Positions 29,481 through 29,492 of a DNA stretch of 29,492 nucleotides are shown here, piece after piece. Each line of letters opens with the position of its first letter. The stretch's first letter is position 1. The notes beneath the pieces were generated by a model. It saw only the letters and a list, made by a program, of their open reading frames with translations, had not been told where the DNA came from and ran no database searches. The position numbers and the translations under genes are program-made. Source of the DNA: JAWLHK01 sp041690355 [NCBI: bacterium] (lineage in GTDB: Bacteria > J088 > JAWLBW01); assembly GCA_041690355.1 (NCBI GenBank), contig JAWLHK010000031.1:1-29492 (forward strand), given 5' to 3'.

Positions 29481-29492
29481 TTCCCCTCCCGT

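Overview
The window is a dense stretch of chromosome from a high-G+C (roughly two-thirds by eye) diderm bacterium. Lipoproteins with clear lipoboxes, a Pal/OmpA lipoprotein, an O-antigen-ligase-like protein and sigma-54-type promoters point to an outer membrane. A MinD/FlhG-like ATPase next to a J-domain/HTH_25 fusion protein resembles deltaproteobacterial (Desulfuromonadota/Myxococcota-type) gene content. I cannot assign the lineage more closely. There are no phage genes, transposase genes or CRISPR arrays.

Layout. 1-263: heptamer repeat, sigma-70 promoter, a CAU-anticodon tRNA and its terminator. 279-6538 (+): zinc-ribbon coiled-coil protein, farnesyl diphosphate synthase, PAP2-like membrane protein, tlyA, O-antigen-ligase/TPR protein and a duplicated-domain lipoprotein, mostly abutting or overlapping. 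6788-10827 (+): thiS, thiG, thiE/tenI, a Yip1-family membrane protein and an HtrA protease in one overlapping operon. 10829-14518 (-): minD-like, J-domain-HTH fusion, a small protein, rluD, pgeF. 14982-17223: a metallo-beta-lactamase-fold hydrolase (+) converging on a degenerate enhancer-binding-protein homologue (-). 17597-20187 (+): HEAT-like protein and gpsA. 20443-24343: thioesterase (-), a multi-span membrane protein (+) and a beta-propeller/phosphoesterase lipoprotein (-); the last two overlap tail to tail. 24594-28515: pal (-) divergent from a histidine kinase and a sigma-54 response regulator (+). 28658-29134 (-): tspO.

Two features stand out. First, most sizeable intergenic gaps hold a modular mosaic of short tandem repeats, nearly all with a 7-bp unit, from several sequence families (named A to F here). 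Their order (A, spacer X, B, spacer Y, C) recurs in both orientations. A 128-130 bp near-palindromic element (Z) with inverted termini is spliced into the mosaics in three copies. Second, three sequences match the -24/-12 sigma-54 promoter: a divergent pair between pal and the kinase/response-regulator operon, and one directly ahead of the degenerate enhancer-binding-protein gene. Together they suggest a local sigma-54 envelope circuit.

Many genes are translationally coupled through ATGA or GTGA overlaps. Several first-in-operon genes have an extended -10 or TATAAT-like hexamer very close to a start codon with no obvious Shine-Dalgarno sequence.
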